Notes under the pieces: generated by a model
What the model saw: only the letters and a program-made list of their open reading frames with translations
Told to the model about the DNA's origin: nothing
Database searches by the model: none
Program-made: the position numbers and the translations under genes
DNA from: Diadema setosum
Taxonomy: Eukaryota > Echinodermata > Echinoidea > Diadematoida > Diadematidae
Direction: 5' to 3'
Assembly (NCBI GenBank): GCA_033980235.1
Contig: CM067067.1
Location: 25,297,603 to 25,361,602, forward strand
DNA: 64,000 nucleotides
Shown: in pieces, positions 46,878 through 57,634 of the stretch
Layout of the letters: the number at the start of each line of letters is the position of its first letter
How positions within the stretch are numbered: the first letter of the stretch is position 1

Positions 46878-48290
46878 TTAGCTCACCTGAGCCAAAGGCC
46901 CAAGTGAGCTATTGCGATCGCCCTTCGTCCGGCGTCCGTCGTGCGTCGTCCGTCGTGCGTCGTGCGTCGTGCGTCGTGCGTAAACTTTTTACATTTTCAT
47001 CTTCTTCTTGAAAACCCCAAGACCGATTTGCATCAAACTTGGCAGGTAGCATCCCTGGGGGCTAGGAACTCAATTTGCTAAAATGGGCACCATGCCCCAT
47101 CCGGGGGGCCCCCAGGGGGGCCCAAACCCCCCAAAATTAAGGAATCTGTAAAAATCTTCTTCTCCAGAACCAGAAGTGATAGAGCTAAGTTAATACTATG
47201 AGTTAGTACATTGATGACTGTAGCTTCAAGTTTGTTCATGGCAGAATCAGGGGTGCCCCCCTTGGGACCCAGGGGAGGGGGGTGGGGGGTGGGGAGGGGT
47301 TCTAATGGGCCTAAATTGTACATTTTCATCTTCTTCTTGAGAACCCCATGACCCATTTTCACCAAACTTGGCAGGTAGCATCCCTAGGGGGTTAGGAACT
47401 CAATTTGTTAAAATGGGCACCATGCCCCACCCAGGGGGCCCCCAGGGGGCCCAAATGCCCCCAAATTAAGGAATCTGTAAAAATCTTCTTCTCTAGAACC
47501 AGAAGTGATAGAGATAAGTTAATACTATGAGTTTGTACATTGATGACTGTAGTTTCAAGTTTGTTCATGGCAGAATCAGGGGTGCCCCCCTTGGGACCCA
47601 GGGGAGGGGGGTGAGGAGGGGTCCTAATGGGGCCTAAATTGTACATTTTTATCTTCTTCTTGAGAACCCCATGACCCATTTTCACCAAACTTGGCAGGTA
47701 GCATCCCTAGGGGGTTAGGATCTCAATTTGTTAAAATGGGCACCATGCCCCACCTAGGGGGCCCCCAGGGGGCCCAAACCCCCAAAATGAAGGAATCTTT
47801 AAAAAATCTTCTCTAGAATCAGAAGTTATAGAGCTAAGATAATACTATGAGTGAGTACATTAATGACTGTAGTTTCAAGTTTGTTCATAGGAGATCCAGG
47901 AGTGCCCCTCTTGGGGGCGGGGGGGGGGGGGGGGGGGGAGGGGGGGGGGTGGTTGGGAAGGTCCAAATCGGGGCCTGAATTGTACATTTTCATCTTCTTC
48001 CTGAAAACCTCATGATGTATTTTCTTCAAACTTGGCAGGTAGCATCCCTAGGGGGTCAGGATCTCAATTTATAAAAAGGGCACCATGCCCCACCCAGAGG
48101 GCCCCAGGGGGCCCCATCCCCCCCAAATTAAGGAATCTTAAAAAATTTGGGCCCTTATTGTACATTTTAATCTTCTACTTGAGAATGCCTGGTCAAATTT
48201 TGGTAGAGCTGTGAATAATTAAGATTATTGACTGCGTGAAAGGTGAACTTGCGATACTCAGGTGAGCGCTAGACCCGCGGGTCTCTTGTT
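46878..48290 (+). mobile_element. Helentron-like element C in receptor intron 2
   Basis: Sub-terminal repeat TAGCTCACCTGAG and its inverse CTCAGGTGAGC (48257-48267). After the 5' end is a GTCGTGCGTC short tandem array. Four units of about 325 bp follow (starts near 46990, 47318, 47641 and 47982), plus a partial unit at 48160. Each has CATTTTCATCTTCTTCTTGA and AAACTTGGCAGGTAGCATCC blocks. The element ends with a hairpin AGACCCGCGGGTCT. It has the same layout as A, B and D but a different terminus. ORFs across it are repeat-derived. Confidence 0.75.
47917..47949 (+). repeat. Long G-rich run inside element C
   Basis: About 30 G with few interruptions, in the third unit of element C. Confidence 0.9.
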
Positions 48291-48949
48291 ATTGTTCTTT
48301 TGGTCTGGGGAATCCCCTTCCGCAGTAGGCTATTCAATACACTGGGCAAGCAAGTGCTTGAGAGTGAGTTTCGTTGATGACAAGTATGCTTAGTCAATTA
48401 TAAACCTAGCCTTTCCTTTTTCATGTATTTCTGATTAGTTTAAAGAATTTATTTCCTGAAAGATATGTTTGTGTTAGAAACATACTTGAGAAAAAAAAAT
48501 CAAAAGATTTGAGTAAATCAGACATCTAGCAAAAGTTTTTCAACAAGTGAAACTCTAAACTGGCTGTTGTACATTCAGCTAGAAAGTAAAACTGGCTGTG
48601 GTTTGTAATGTCATGTGAGTAATTCTTACTAGTCACATTTTCTCATGCATGTATTCTTTCAGCTAAAGATGCTCTCAGGCGCTTTAAACATGCAATCATT
48701 TATCATTTTGAAATTACAAACAATGAAGTTGAACATAGGATGGCACAATGATTGTAAGAAAACATACCATGTAGTCATAAAGTAGATATAATGAATGATA
48801 TAACAAATGGTAATAAGTTTGGTTAAACCCTTGGACGTGTCCTCAAAGAAATGTTTCTGAAGCCAGAGAAAATGAGTCATGATGATGTGACGTAAATGGG
48901 TTTTTTTAAGATCTGTGAAATTGCAATTTCACATTATATGACCTGCTGT

Positions 48950-49182
48950 AAAAGTGCTAATTTTTGCGGTGGTGACATTTTCGGGCATTTCGCACAACCA
49001 GAAAATAGCGCAAAAATAAAAGCATGCAAATATTTTTGCTTGCTATATGTTCCAGTAGTTCATGTCATGATTCTGCAGATTTAAAGGCATGTGAAACACA
49101 TCTTGTCCAGCAAAATGCAAAAAAAAAAAAAACAACCAAAAAAAAAAAATATATTAAAATATCCACTTTTACAGTATCGTTT
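48950..49182. mobile_element. Mariner-like MITE F2, copy 4
   Basis: CTGTAAAAGTGCTAATTTTTGC at the left is mirrored by CACTTTTACAG at the right. The interior has GGGCATTTCGCAC. It lies in receptor intron 2. Confidence 0.75.
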
Positions 49183-49269
49183 TGTCTAATGTCTCTCAAA
49201 ATCCATCTGATTTGCCACTTTGATATTATGGAATTTATTCATCGACATCTGAATGCCATTCCAGAGCAT

Positions 49270-49830
49270 GATTGGATATACCTGGGCACTTCCAAGGTAA
49301 AAGGGTACATTTCATGGATGTTGCTTTATTTTCTGTTTCCAATGTGCATTACCCCAAAATACAATATGATCTTTTAGAACACTTTAATGAGAGATAACTT
49401 TGCCCCAAAATTGCTTCAAACAAGTGAAATGTTGGAATTTATATGCCAAAATGAAAATTTTGGGGTGAACGTACATTAAGCTGGACTGACATCTTTGTAC
49501 TAACATATGAATGGCAAATAATAAATGATCATTGGAAATTTGTTGTTTTGCAACTGAATGGCTTTATATTGAATAGAAAAGATAATAATAGCCCTCAAAA
49601 TGTATTGAACACTGTTTTATACCATTTGTAGACTTAGTGGTGAATGTATGTTACATGGACTGACAAAAATGTGACATCCCTGAAGCATTTTGGGTGCAAA
49701 GTTATCTCTCATTAAAGTGTCCTCAAAGATCATATTGTATTGGGGGGTAATGCACATTAGAAACAGAAAATAGCCTGACATCCCTAAAATGTACCCTTTT
49801 ACCTTGGAAATGCCCACTTGCATAAACTGG
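49270..49830. repeat. Inverted repeat just upstream of receptor exon 3
   Basis: The 49270-49420 block (GGGCACTTCCAAGGTAAAAGG, GCATTACCCCAAAATACAAT, AATGAGAGATAACTTTGCCC) is mirrored at 49660-49815 (GGGCAAAGTTATC-like inverse, TGTATTGGGGGGTAATGC, CCTTTTACCTTGGAAATGCC). This gives a foldback of about 550 bp ending about 20 bp before the exon-3 acceptor region. Confidence 0.75.
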
Positions 49831-49850
49831 TACATAATGTTTTCTTCTAG

Positions 49851-51218
49851 GATTTGAATGTCACTGCATCCCAAACGCTGAGTGCTCCCTCGGTACAAAT
49901 GCCTGTCGTTGCCTGCCTGGTTATACTGGTCCCAACTGTGAGCGCTCATGTCCATACGACAGGAACAACCAATGTCTGACCAGCTGTACGGACAGTCCAT
50001 TCTACCAAAATCTCCCGTCCTACCAGCAAGACAGTGGAGTGTGTCTCTGCAAGGATGGATACTCGGGGAAATACTGTCACCTGTGCGACCACAACGTCTG
50101 GCCGAACTGTACGCAGTGTCCGCATCAGACGTGTGAGAACAATGGGAAGTGCGACCTGTGGCAAGGCGGGTGTGCCTGTGAAGATGGATACCAGGGAAGC
50201 TACTGCTCCCTCTGCTATCCATCGCTTCACCCGACAGGATGCGGAGAGCACTGCGACCTGACGTGTGTCAATTCGTACTGCAACACACACACCGGGGACT
50301 GCGAGTGCCCGCATGGATTTGACATTACGAAGAACTGCAGCTTGTGCGACCCCACCAGGGTGAGTGATGGCTGCATGCGCTTTTGCCGGACCATTTGCCG
50401 GGCCGGTGGGCTGTGCAACGTGGAGCAACAGCGCTGCATGTGCAAGGATGGGTATGTCGGCGATGACTGCCGGCTGTGCGATCCCCGTGTGCACCCGACA
50501 GGTTGCTTGGACCACTGCTCCATGCATTGCCACAATAATGGTTACTGTGATGTGTTAACCGGACTATGCATGTGCCAACCAGGGTACGAAGTGACATACA
50601 ATTGTGAGCTGTGTCGCCCGTCACTGCACAGCGAGGCTTGCTTAAATCATTGCAATCCAACTTGCCGGAATGGTGGTGACTGCCTCTCCAGCCTGGGGTT
50701 CTGCATCTGCCCCATTGGATACATCCAGCATGACTGTAGTGTCTGCATCCCATGGCAGCAGGCAAGGAACTGCACAGACCATTGCCCTCCCTGTGAGAAT
50801 AAAGCCACATGTAACACCATCACAGGGGAGTGCTCCTGCACAGCTGGGTGGCAAGGTGTGGCCTGCTCGGACCCATGTCCTGTAGGAACCTTTGGGCAAG
50901 GGTGCCAACCCTGTGACTGTGGCAGCCACCCGTGTGATGTTCGTACCGGTGCCTGCCTCATCCAAACCACAACGCCTGTCCCTACAACTACAACGCTACC
51001 AACCACCACCACTCAAATCACAACAACTGTTACCACAACAGAAGCAGCAACCACAAGGCAGATCACTACAACTCCTGTGGCTACCACAACCGCAAGTGTC
51101 ACAACTAGTTCACCAACTGCTGAACCTGCCAATGTCGTTGATGTTTCCTCTACAGAAGGCAAAGAAGGGACAACCACCAGCGCTGGCGCTGGAATGGTTC
51201 GCACCCAACAGAGTCCAG
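49851..51218 (+). CDS. Multi-EGF receptor, exon 3: EGF modules and Thr-rich stalk
   Basis: One 1368-bp exon encodes residues 47-503 of the 561-residue model. It is bounded by TTTTCTTCTAG and a GTAATA donor, phase 1 at both ends. Residues 50-418 contain about eight cysteine-rich modules of roughly 46 residues. The repeat is C-x3-C-x5-C-x6-C-x-C-x8-C-x2-C followed by P-x2-HP-x-GC-x2-HC: eight cysteines per unit, as in laminin-type EGF and in MEGF10/SREC/CED-1-like receptors. The last unit (CPVGTFGQGCQPCDCG) is a standard MEGF type. Residues 419-485 are a Thr/Pro-rich, probably O-glycosylated stalk. By analogy the ectodomain may bind matrix, cell-surface or apoptotic-cell ligands; the ligand is unknown. 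Long ORFs on the opposite strand here are shadows. Confidence 0.92.
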
Positions 51219-51239
51219 GTAATATAATATGGCGACTAG

Positions 51240-51990
51240 GATTGTCACACCCATTCTGTTCTTGCTTCTTCACCAGGACCCCTTTGTATAAAAACTATGG
51301 TCACTTTACAATTAATGGTAACTTATCAATTAATGTTATGCATCAGTGATTTCTTGGCTCAGATTGTCTGTGGAATAGTATTGCTATGGTATTTACCATT
51401 GTTTTGCACAGTTACCATGAATCGTACAGGTACCATATTTTTAGGAAATGGAGCCCTGATGTGCTAGGATAGTATTTGTGAAAAAGCTAAAGACAGTATG
51501 CTGTTGTGACACAAGAGTGGTACAATTCTTGTAGTTTACTCATGCCTGTTCCCAGATTTCTTCAAAGATTCTTGGTCCCTCTTTACAATTTACGAAATCA
51601 GCAAAGCATGAACGTGTGAAGAAAGTAATAGGAGAACTTCACAAATGTATTTTTTATGAAAAGTACACATTCCCTGAACATGTTACATTGGTGTGTTGAG
51701 GCTGATACTATTTTTTTTTCATGCCTTCATGCCTTCTTTTTTAATGCCAAAAAGAAAAATGAAATTTAGTTTCTTGAATGCACAATCATTTTGTATTTAT
51801 CTGAAGATCACAGAGTTAAGCCAATATGTGTGATATTTCACAAACAGAGTTGTTTTACAAAGTGATTCACAATCATATAATGGAAGATGCGATAATTGTC
51901 ACTACAACAGCAACATGAACAAGGCATGTATGTTATTGAAGAGAGTGTTGGCATGTGACTGTCTTCATCCAAACCTGTTTGGTGCGTTAC
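51240..51990. other. Receptor intron 3
   Basis: AT-rich, no element with clear ends. A fragment at 51600-51720 resembles the GTACACATTCCCT region of element H. Confidence 0.5.
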
Positions 51991-51992
51991 AG

Positions 51993-52146
51993 AAGAAATT
52001 GCGAGCCTGGGACCAGGACTAATCCTTGAGAGCCGGCAAAACTTTCCCTCCTCCTACGTCATCGCCATCGTTGTCAGCACCATCATCCTCATCATCCTAC
52101 TCTGTCTCCTCATCCTTTACTTGGTGAAGGACCGCAGGAAAAGAAA
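51993..52146 (+). CDS. Multi-EGF receptor, exon 4: transmembrane helix
   Basis: Between GGTGCGTTACAG and donor GTAAGC. Phase 1 entry completes a Glu codon. The exon encodes residues 503-553 and two bases of codon 554. It holds a short juxtamembrane stretch, a hydrophobic segment at about 524-547 (YVIAIVVSTIILIILLCLLI then LYLV), and a stop-transfer sequence KDRRKR. This makes the protein a type I single-pass membrane protein. If the donor is not used, the frame reads AAG TAA and ends after KDRRKRK. Confidence 0.88.
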
Positions 52147-52242
52147 GTAAGCATTCATGGTTTGTTTTGATTTATTGTCTCTTTCTTTCATTTATTTTTG
52201 TCTCATCTGTCAGGAGTTCTTTTCCCTGCAAGTCAATTTGTT

Positions 52243-52334
52243 TTAACCCATTGAGGACGGACTGATTTGCTACAACACGCATTTCCCATAGACACCTGCC
52301 CGAGTATACTCGGGACTCGCCCTCAACTGGTTAA
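52243..52334 (+). mobile_element. TTAA-bounded hairpin MITE K2 (best preserved)
   Basis: TTAACCCATTGAGGACGGA at the left and CCTCAACTGGTTAA at the right, with both TTAA copies intact. The interior stem is GAGTATACTC. It is 92 bp long and lies in the last receptor intron. Confidence 0.9.
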
Positions 52335-52435
52335 TACTCCTGCACATTTTATTTCAGTCATATGAATGGTTGTGAAGGATGATATGTGCAGTGCTGTCAT
52401 TAGTTTGCTGCTACTGTTGCTGTGGCTGCTGAATG

Positions 52436-52807
52436 TAATGATGATGACGATGATAAAGGTGATAATGATGTCAAAGTTGATGATGGCAAAAGTTTCAATA
52501 TCAAAAGCAGGGCTCGACATTAGTGATGGCCCGGGGCCACTGAGAATTGATATGGGGCCACAGTTTGCAAGTTTCCAAAAACGCAATTTTTTTGTGGCCC
52601 GATCAAACACTTAAGATTTAGAGTAGATTGTTATGTTTTCATTTATTTTTTGTCGCTACTTTTCTTTTTGGGGGCTACCAAAATTTCAGATTCAAAGATT
52701 TCAATGGCCCAAAAGAGGCCACCAGAGAAAATTGTTACTGTCGAGCCCTGACAAAGATGATGATGGCAAAGGTGTTGATGATAACAAAGGTGATGATAAT
52801 AAATGCT
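52436..52807 (+). repeat. (GAT)n-rich tract split by J4
   Basis: ATGATGACGATGATAAAGG and GATGATGGCAAAGG-like degenerate GAT repeats occur on both sides of the J4 element and continue after palindrome W. Confidence 0.8.
52508..52750. mobile_element. hAT-like MITE J4
   Basis: CAGGGCTCGACATTAGTGAT at the left, ACTGTCGAGCCCTG at the right. 243 bp with GGCCCGGGGCCACTG and GGCCACCAGAG blocks. It lies in the last receptor intron. Confidence 0.88.
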
Positions 52808-52811
52808 GAAA

Positions 52812-53028
52812 GGCTTAATGGTGCACCACATGTTCTTTATTGGGTATGCACAGTGCATGTGCCCTGAAAAGGGCCTACCCACGTTCAACATTTCGGCAAG
52901 CATGTTCTTGCCACTTTCAAGAGAACGGCAGGAACATACTTTGCTGAAACGTCGAGAGTGGGTAGGCCCTTTTCAGGGCCACATACATGTATTGTACATG
53001 CCCAAGATGTGTGGTGCTCCATTAAGCC
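52812..53028. mobile_element. Palindromic element W carrying histone-type stem-loops
   Basis: GGCTTAATGGTGCACCACAT at the left is mirrored by ATGTGTGGTGCTCCATTAAGCC at the right. Both arms contain the 16-mer GGCCCTTTTCAGGGCC (exact at 52965-52980 on the plus strand; one end-mismatch on the minus strand at 52860-52875). The centre has AACATTTCGGCAAGCATGTT and its inverse. It lies within the GAT tract of the last receptor intron. Confidence 0.88.
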
Positions 53029-53544
53029 TATCACCCATTGTTCTACCGCCATGAAAGCCTTTCAAAGGTTATGATGATAATGATGAAGTCATTAGTAGTC
53101 AGTATCATTAACAATAGTAGAAGTAGTATGATAGTGGTGGTAGTGGTATTAGTAGAAATAGTGTCATGATCATCATAGCTCTTATTTTGGCCTACACGTT
53201 TCGAAGGAAGGAAAAAGGAAGAAACTTTTTGAGAATGTGCACATACATTTAAATTGTTATCGCATTAACGATCTCTGTATTTCATGAGCATAGCTGGAAG
53301 TAAGTTGAGAGAGCATTACTGAAATTGAAAGCCTTGGGAGGAGAATCAATGACTGACGAAAAAGTATGAAAAATACAAAGCAGAAACTGGTTTAGGAGAG
53401 GAGACACAGTCTCGTATCATCACATGACTACCCCCTGTGAACCAGTGTTTCATATCTCCCATTCACTACCCCTCTCTATCTCTCTCACCCTCACTACTGT
53501 TGTGCAGAAGGTTGTAATCTTATGCCACTGAGAAATAGACATAA

Positions 53545-53960
53545 TACCTCACCTTCTAGAATTTTTGGGTCCGAGAATGCAAGAAGGTGAGATATGAGAT
53601 CTTGTCATCTCAACTTCTTGGGGTCCAAGAAGGCAAGTAGGTGAGTTGTGAGGTCTTGTCTTTTTGACATCACGGGTCTAAAAAGGCAAGAAAGTAAGAT
53701 ACGAGATCTTGTTTTCTCGCCTTTTGGGTCCTATTAGTCGAGACAGTGAGGCCCAAGATCTTGTAATCTCATTGTCGTGGGGGAAGAAGGTGCAATATGA
53801 CAGTGAGCTCTCATCGTCATACCTTCTCATGCAGACCCACAGACTCGAGAAAGGAAGATCTGACACCTCCCTTCTCCAACCCAAAAAGGGTCAAGAAGGC
53901 GAGAAATTATCACATCTTCTGGGAGCACTTATAAGCTTGGTACCTGAACCATTTATCTAC
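53545..53960. repeat. Degenerate tandem repeat (AAGGCAAG/GAGATCTTGT family)
   Basis: Units of about 60-65 bp with GGGTCC-AAGAAGGC-AAG-GGTGAGATA and GATCTTGT-TCTC blocks recur five to six times. The same family reappears at 57635-58075. Confidence 0.65.
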
Positions 53961-54048
53961 TTCCGTGCCTTTTGTTTTTTCTTTCTTTCTTCTGCCTGTT
54001 CTCCTTCCCCTCACACCCGTCCCCGAAGTTAGTCTGCTCGTGCAGTTA

Positions 54049-54090
54049 TACCCCACCCCCCCCCCTCTCTCACTTTCTCCTGTTCTTCAG
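54049..54090 (+). promoter_or_regulatory. Strong polypyrimidine tract and 3' splice site
   Basis: CCCCACCCCCCCCCCTCTCT, then CACTTTCTCCTGTTCTTCAG. An almost pure C/T tract of about 40 bases ends in the acceptor used by receptor exon 5. It supports that short exon. Confidence 0.7.
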
Positions 54091-54115
54091 GCCTGTCAAG
54101 ACCACTGACTATTAA
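54091..54115 (+). CDS. Multi-EGF receptor, exon 5: C-terminal tail and stop
   Basis: After the strong acceptor, one base completes Lys554 and the exon then reads PVKTTDY and TAA. The predicted cytoplasmic tail is only KDRRKRKPVKTTDY (14 residues). It has a polybasic start and no NPxY or YxxL motif of the kind used by CED-1/MEGF10 for engulfment signalling. The five exons sum to 1686 bp, a multiple of three. A longer alternative 3' end in another exon cannot be excluded. Confidence 0.7.
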
Positions 54116-55260
54116 AATTGCAGGTTATTTTGTGTGTGCATGATATGCTTACCATTGTCTGGCTTTGATGGGGTTAAGCTTTGCGACCATGTGGTGCCCA
54201 TTATGGTGGCTAATAAGGAACTCATTGGTGGCTTATTCCTTCGGGCATTATATTCTCTGATGAGTGATTCATGTTCTCCACTTGCACCCATCCTCAAACA
54301 ATTTCCTCCATTAGTGGACGGGATTTTTTTCTTCGCTGAGGAGTCTTAAAATTTGTAACAAGGCTTGATAGAGTCACCCTTCATTTTATTGGACACTTCT
54401 CTTGCATTGAAGAAGCAATGTCTGCAGGTATAGTGTCCTGTACAAGTAGATTATTGACAGGAATTCCTTCTCATAATTGAGCCTCTTTGAAGCATTGAAA
54501 GAAAATCTAGCTATTATTTTATAAACCTGTGAGTATCAATATGAGACCTAAATGCAAAGAAAGGAACGAGTGCTGATGTGTTTGCTAGGGATGGATCAGA
54601 TAGAAATCAGAGATGTGGGTATATGGGTCCCCAACCATATGTTTCTTAGAGGGAAAAAAATAAAATGCTACACCTTCAAGGTAGCATTTTGTTTTTCAGC
54701 ATTTTTAGTTTTATTCCTTTAAAATTGATTGTCAATGCTGAGTCATACTTCACACAAGGACAAAATGATTCTGACGAAATTGCCTATGCAAATCATTCAT
54801 CTCTTTTAGGGGTTGATACCAAAAACTGGTGACTAGTGTCGTTAAGGGCACCAGTAAATTCTGGCACTGCTCCAGACTCCAGCTCAATTTAGATGTCCTT
54901 GGCGTGACTTAGATTTGCACTTCAGGTGCTCATATTTTGCTCACTTTGCCAAAGTCTGATGTACTTTTCTACTTCTTGATAGTGGGAGAAAAAAGATATA
55001 TGGGTAATGGCCCATTCTGCTGAATGGGGTTCCCAGTGTCAATGTACCGGTAATATCAGGCAGAGGGCACAGAATTCTCATTTGAGCATCATTTATGAAC
55101 GTACTCTACTGAATATTGTGCAGAACTTTTGCATATTCTTGCTTTTAGTGATTATTTTTACACACAGAGATAATGCTTATGAATATTTACAATACCCTTT
55201 TCATATTGCTAAAGGAATGGTTTATGAATGCGGTTCGAAAAATGCTTGTAATAAAACGAG
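54116..55260 (+). other. Probable 3' UTR and flank of the receptor gene
   Basis: No coding signal follows the stop. AATAAA occurs at 54659-54664 and at 55250-55255. Either could serve as a polyadenylation signal; neither has decisive support. Confidence 0.35.
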
Positions 55261-55688
55261 TTAAGTATTATTTATATTTTTAGTAATATTTTTATTTTTG
55301 TTAGTCTGTGAGCAAACGCTCATCCTGTTGCTCCCTAATATGCAGCTCAGCTTAGCTTGACCCTGTAATTTTTCTACCAGGCCAATGATGCATGCATGTG
55401 ATATACATACTTATTCTTCCGTGAAAGTTTATAGAGAATAGTGTGTTTGATTGACAAGACCCAGAGGTTGTTATGCTGCTGTAGTAGTCTAGTATAGCAA
55501 GTTGTTCACAGGTGCAAGAGTTGTAATGCCCTGACATTTGGTATAGGCCCTACTTGACTGCTTTTCGTACACATAAAAATCAACCACTATGACTGCAACT
55601 CAAAATTGTATAATGTGAAATTTCTAATTATGTTTGATTGTACTGAAACTATGTCTGTCTTTCTGTAACATTGCTCTTGTCAGTAAGG

Positions 55689-56076
55689 TTAAAGGGACTG
55701 AACAGTAATGGGTGATGTGAGGATTCAGCTTGCAATGTTTTGCGAGATATCTAGAAACCACACTTTGAAATGTTAAAGAGCATACAATTCTAAGGGGAAT
55801 CAAAAGTTTATTTGATAAAAATTGGTTTTTGAAATGATTGTAATATCTAAAAACAAGGAAAAACAAAGAGATCCTAATAAAGTTGTGACATGTCAATTTT
55901 ATTAGGGTTGCTTCTTTGGATATCTCAGCCATTTCAAGGCCAATTTTCATCAAATAAACATTGAGTCCTCTTTTAAATTACATGCTCTTCATATTTCATA
56001 AGAGGTTTCTCATCTCACCAAAAAATGTTATAAACCTGAATCCTCACCTCAACCAGTACTGTACAGTCCTTTCAAC
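55689..56076. mobile_element. Palindromic MITE family E, copy E4
   Basis: TTAAAGGGACTGAACAGTAA at the left, ACCAGTACTGTACAGTCCTT at the right, and typical E arms. Confidence 0.9.
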
Positions 56077-56307
56077 TTTACCATGGAATAGAGTGTCCCT
56101 TTAACTCACGATGTGTATAAAAGATGTGCTGCACAATGCTACTGGCACAGGACATTTTCAACATTGCCCTTGGGGCTCCTCAATAACATCATTGTCAATG
56201 CGACAGCTGTTAGGAAATGTTTCTCCTGTGTGCTGAGACTGTGTTTGTGTTTGAGTGTGTATGTGTGTGTATTTGTCTTGTTATGGTGATTCTGGCCCCT
56301 CCTCTCC

Positions 56308-56326
56308 TCCCCCCCCCCCCCCCCCC
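56308..56326 (+). repeat. Poly-C run
   Basis: About 19 C, after a short GT-rich stretch at 56240-56275. Confidence 0.93.
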
Positions 56327-56329
56327 ATG

Positions 56330-57630
56330 ATGGGAAAAACTTTGTCAGTCATGGATATAGAGGTATTCCTCTTTTGCAAAGCATCGTGGGAGAATGATGG
56401 CTCATAGTGCAAGACGTTTCAAAACAATTCCTTGAAATGATTTTGAATGGTGCTGTATTTTTTTTTTTCGCTTGCTTTTTTTGCTTAAAAAAAAAAAAAA
56501 TTAATGGTTGATATTAACTTACTGTACATGTCTGCCTCTTTTTAGGGGAGGGGGTAGGATTTAGGTCCCAGGAGCACGATTAAAGAATCATTGATTGTCA
56601 AAGAGATTAGGTCCTGTACCCACTGATGGGTGTAGATGGTCTAGGTAACAATAATTGTTCTGAGAGTGTAGTAAGGGGACAAATGCCCTTAGATCTAAAT
56701 CTTGTTACCACTGATCATGGAAAAAACAATGTTAAGAGTCAGGATGATACATAATCATATTGACTGTATAGGCCTATGTGTGTTTTGTTGTATGTAGTGC
56801 TTAGTGTTACATGTATAAAGCAGTGAAAGGAAAGAGCTAGATACAGCTTAGAAACATGTCTGTGTGATGTAGACTAGCTAGCAAGCTGGCTTCTGCTGAG
56901 CCCTGGGTTCAGGGATATTCAACTGTAGGGTCAAAAGGGTGTTTCAGACTACACAAATCTCTTATTTGTTACAGCATTGTTTTCAGTGCCATTCTAATCA
57001 TGTTTAAAAGTATACTAGTAACCTGTTTTTTAATAAGCAATGAAAGGAATCTATCTGTTCATCATTGGCTCTAGGCAAATGGCATTCCAATTTCCATGCA
57101 ACATCTAACCCTATGTTACAAATTCCACAGCCTCGTAATTAAACATGCAATTCCAAGTACACTTGCTTGCATGAGTATGGTACATGTAAACATTGTATTG
57201 TTGTATCGGCAGACATGCTTCAGGACCAAGCAGAGTTGAAAGTTTGAGAGGTCAGACTGGTCAGTTTACAAATGTCCACCCTAAGTAGAGCAAATCTTGA
57301 TTGGAGATCACATGCTTTAGCATGATGGGCCAAATATGGTCTGAAAAATATGATCGGGAGAAAAATGTTGAAGTGTATTTTCAGGCCTACAAATATTATG
57401 CAACTAGCAGAAAATGTGTCTGTAAATTATGTTCTCAAACAAGATCTTTTGTCAGTCTAAAGGGGCTGAAAGCCTTAAAGGGAACCACTCAAGCTGTCAA
57501 CCAGTGAGCTGCCTAACTCCAGACAGCTAGCACAAATTATCTCTCGGTTTTGTGGTCTCACAGGGTATAATTTTACTTACCTCCTTCTTAACTGTGTACA
57601 TCGACCCTGGAAAAGAAACTGCCCCCTCAG
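56330..57630. other. Gene-free stretch
   Basis: AT-rich, with poly-T/poly-A at 56459-56500. No supported exon or mobile element. Confidence 0.3.
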
Positions 57631-57634
57631 ATGA

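Noticed and set aside
49617..50810. Long minus-strand ORFs (201, 195 and 161 codons) opposite the EGF exon
   Set aside because: They are shadows of a cysteine-rich, GC-richer coding exon on the plus strand. They have no domain, splice context or plausible composition of their own.
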